This document shows positions 63,778 to 64,000 of a stretch of 64,000 bases of DNA, piece by piece (position 1 is the stretch's first letter; each line of letters begins with the position of its first letter). Below the pieces are notes generated by a model that had not been told where the DNA came from, ran no database searches, and saw only the letters and a list, made by a program, of their open reading frames with translations. This DNA comes from JBBQWZ01 sp038210135 (lineage in GTDB: Bacteria > Acidobacteriota > Terriglobia > Bryobacterales > Bryobacteraceae), in assembly GCA_038210135.1 (NCBI GenBank), contig JBBQWZ010000026.1, positions 1-64,000 on the forward strand, in the 5' to 3' direction. The translations under genes and the position numbers were made by a program.

Positions 63778-64000
63778 CGCGCGGCTGCCCCGCAACACCT
63801 TCTCAGCCGATTCCGCCCCCGCCACCGGCAGCGACGGATCCGTCAGCAACCCGATCTGCTTCAGCACCGACGCCTGATCCCAGTAAATGTGCTCGTGCGC
63901 TAGCTTCCCCTCGCGAAATTTCACAATCGCCACCAACGGAACTTCCACTCGCTTCCCCGTCGGAGCCACCCCCGGCAACATCCAAGGCATCTCCACTGTG
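63766..64000 (-). CDS. SnoaL-like/NTF2-fold protein, C-terminal part (cut by window end)
   Basis: Only the last 77 or so residues are inside the window and the frame stays open to the edge. They read PWMLPGVAPTGKRVEVPLVA, IVKFREGKLAHEHIYWDQAS and VLKQIGLLTDPSLPVAG, the end of a SnoaL-like polyketide-cyclase or ester-cyclase type NTF2 protein (HEHIYWDQ is typical). Function unknown. The gene overlaps the small plus-strand gene by 12 bases. Confidence 0.7.
   Translation of the reverse strand, partial: TVEMPWMLPGVAPTGKRVEVPLVAIVKFREGKLAHEHIYWDQASVLKQIGLLTDPSLPVAGAESAEKVLRGSRASAA

Overview
The window looks like chromosome from a soil Acidobacteriota bacterium close to Bryobacterales / Candidatus Solibacter. 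This is judged from protein style rather than from a marker phylogeny. The signs are two very large Oar-type TonB-dependent receptors with an N-terminal carboxypeptidase-regulatory domain, two secreted beta-propeller proteins ending in the TIGR03437 domain, a Tat-exported Gfo/Idh/MocA oxidoreductase, a secreted DUF1080 protein, REP elements with a REP-associated transposase remnant, and high GC content.

Layout. 1-709 has no protein gene but contains a candidate structured RNA ending in a strong hairpin with a T tract. 710-9692 is a surface/secretion region: SBBP/BNR propeller, divergent Oar-type receptor, IS21 remnant, Kelch protein. 9959-13240 holds an orphan CpaE/TadZ-like ATPase, a NarL-type response regulator and a TPR protein. 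13200-18280 has an oxidoreductase, a decayed RAYT with REPs and a tandem duplication that copied the end of the neighbouring prolyl oligopeptidase gene, then that peptidase and 6-phosphogluconate dehydrogenase. 18806-21453 is a stress/RNA block (Hsp20, HtpX, RlmI-like methyltransferase). 21458-23077 has DUF1080 and a metallophosphoesterase.

23129-42906 is one long minus-strand run. It holds mutL, a five-gene export operon (three HlyD-type adaptors, a MacB-type permease without an ATPase, a TolC), rho, engB, lon, clpX, a Phd/VapC toxin-antitoxin pair, tig and metK. The usual tig-clpP-clpX-lon order is present except that clpP is missing and the toxin-antitoxin pair occupies its place. 43051-45552 has a serine hydrolase, a PilZ protein and a cupin. 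45968-48991 is the second Oar-type receptor, with an unusual leader and a gene-free kilobase behind it.

50069-58051 holds a TPR protein, an apparently cytoplasmic alpha/beta hydrolase + subtilase pair, a MOSC protein, glnE and mgtE. 58091-59829 pairs a pentaheme cytochrome with a PQQ-type sugar dehydrogenase. Then come tRNA-Arg(UCG), a CYTH protein, a lineage-specific membrane-anchored protein, rpoD with a clear terminator and promoter, a small unknown protein, and a SnoaL-like gene cut by the window edge.

The observations most worth a second look are the candidate RNA at 568-707, clpP replaced by a toxin-antitoxin module, the ATPase-less export operon with three adaptors, the duplication scar at 14817-15439, and the long disordered N-terminal tail of Rho. 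I did not find a clearly new defence or secretion system. Start sites moved from the longest ORF were chosen from ribosome binding sites or signal peptides and are stated in each entry.
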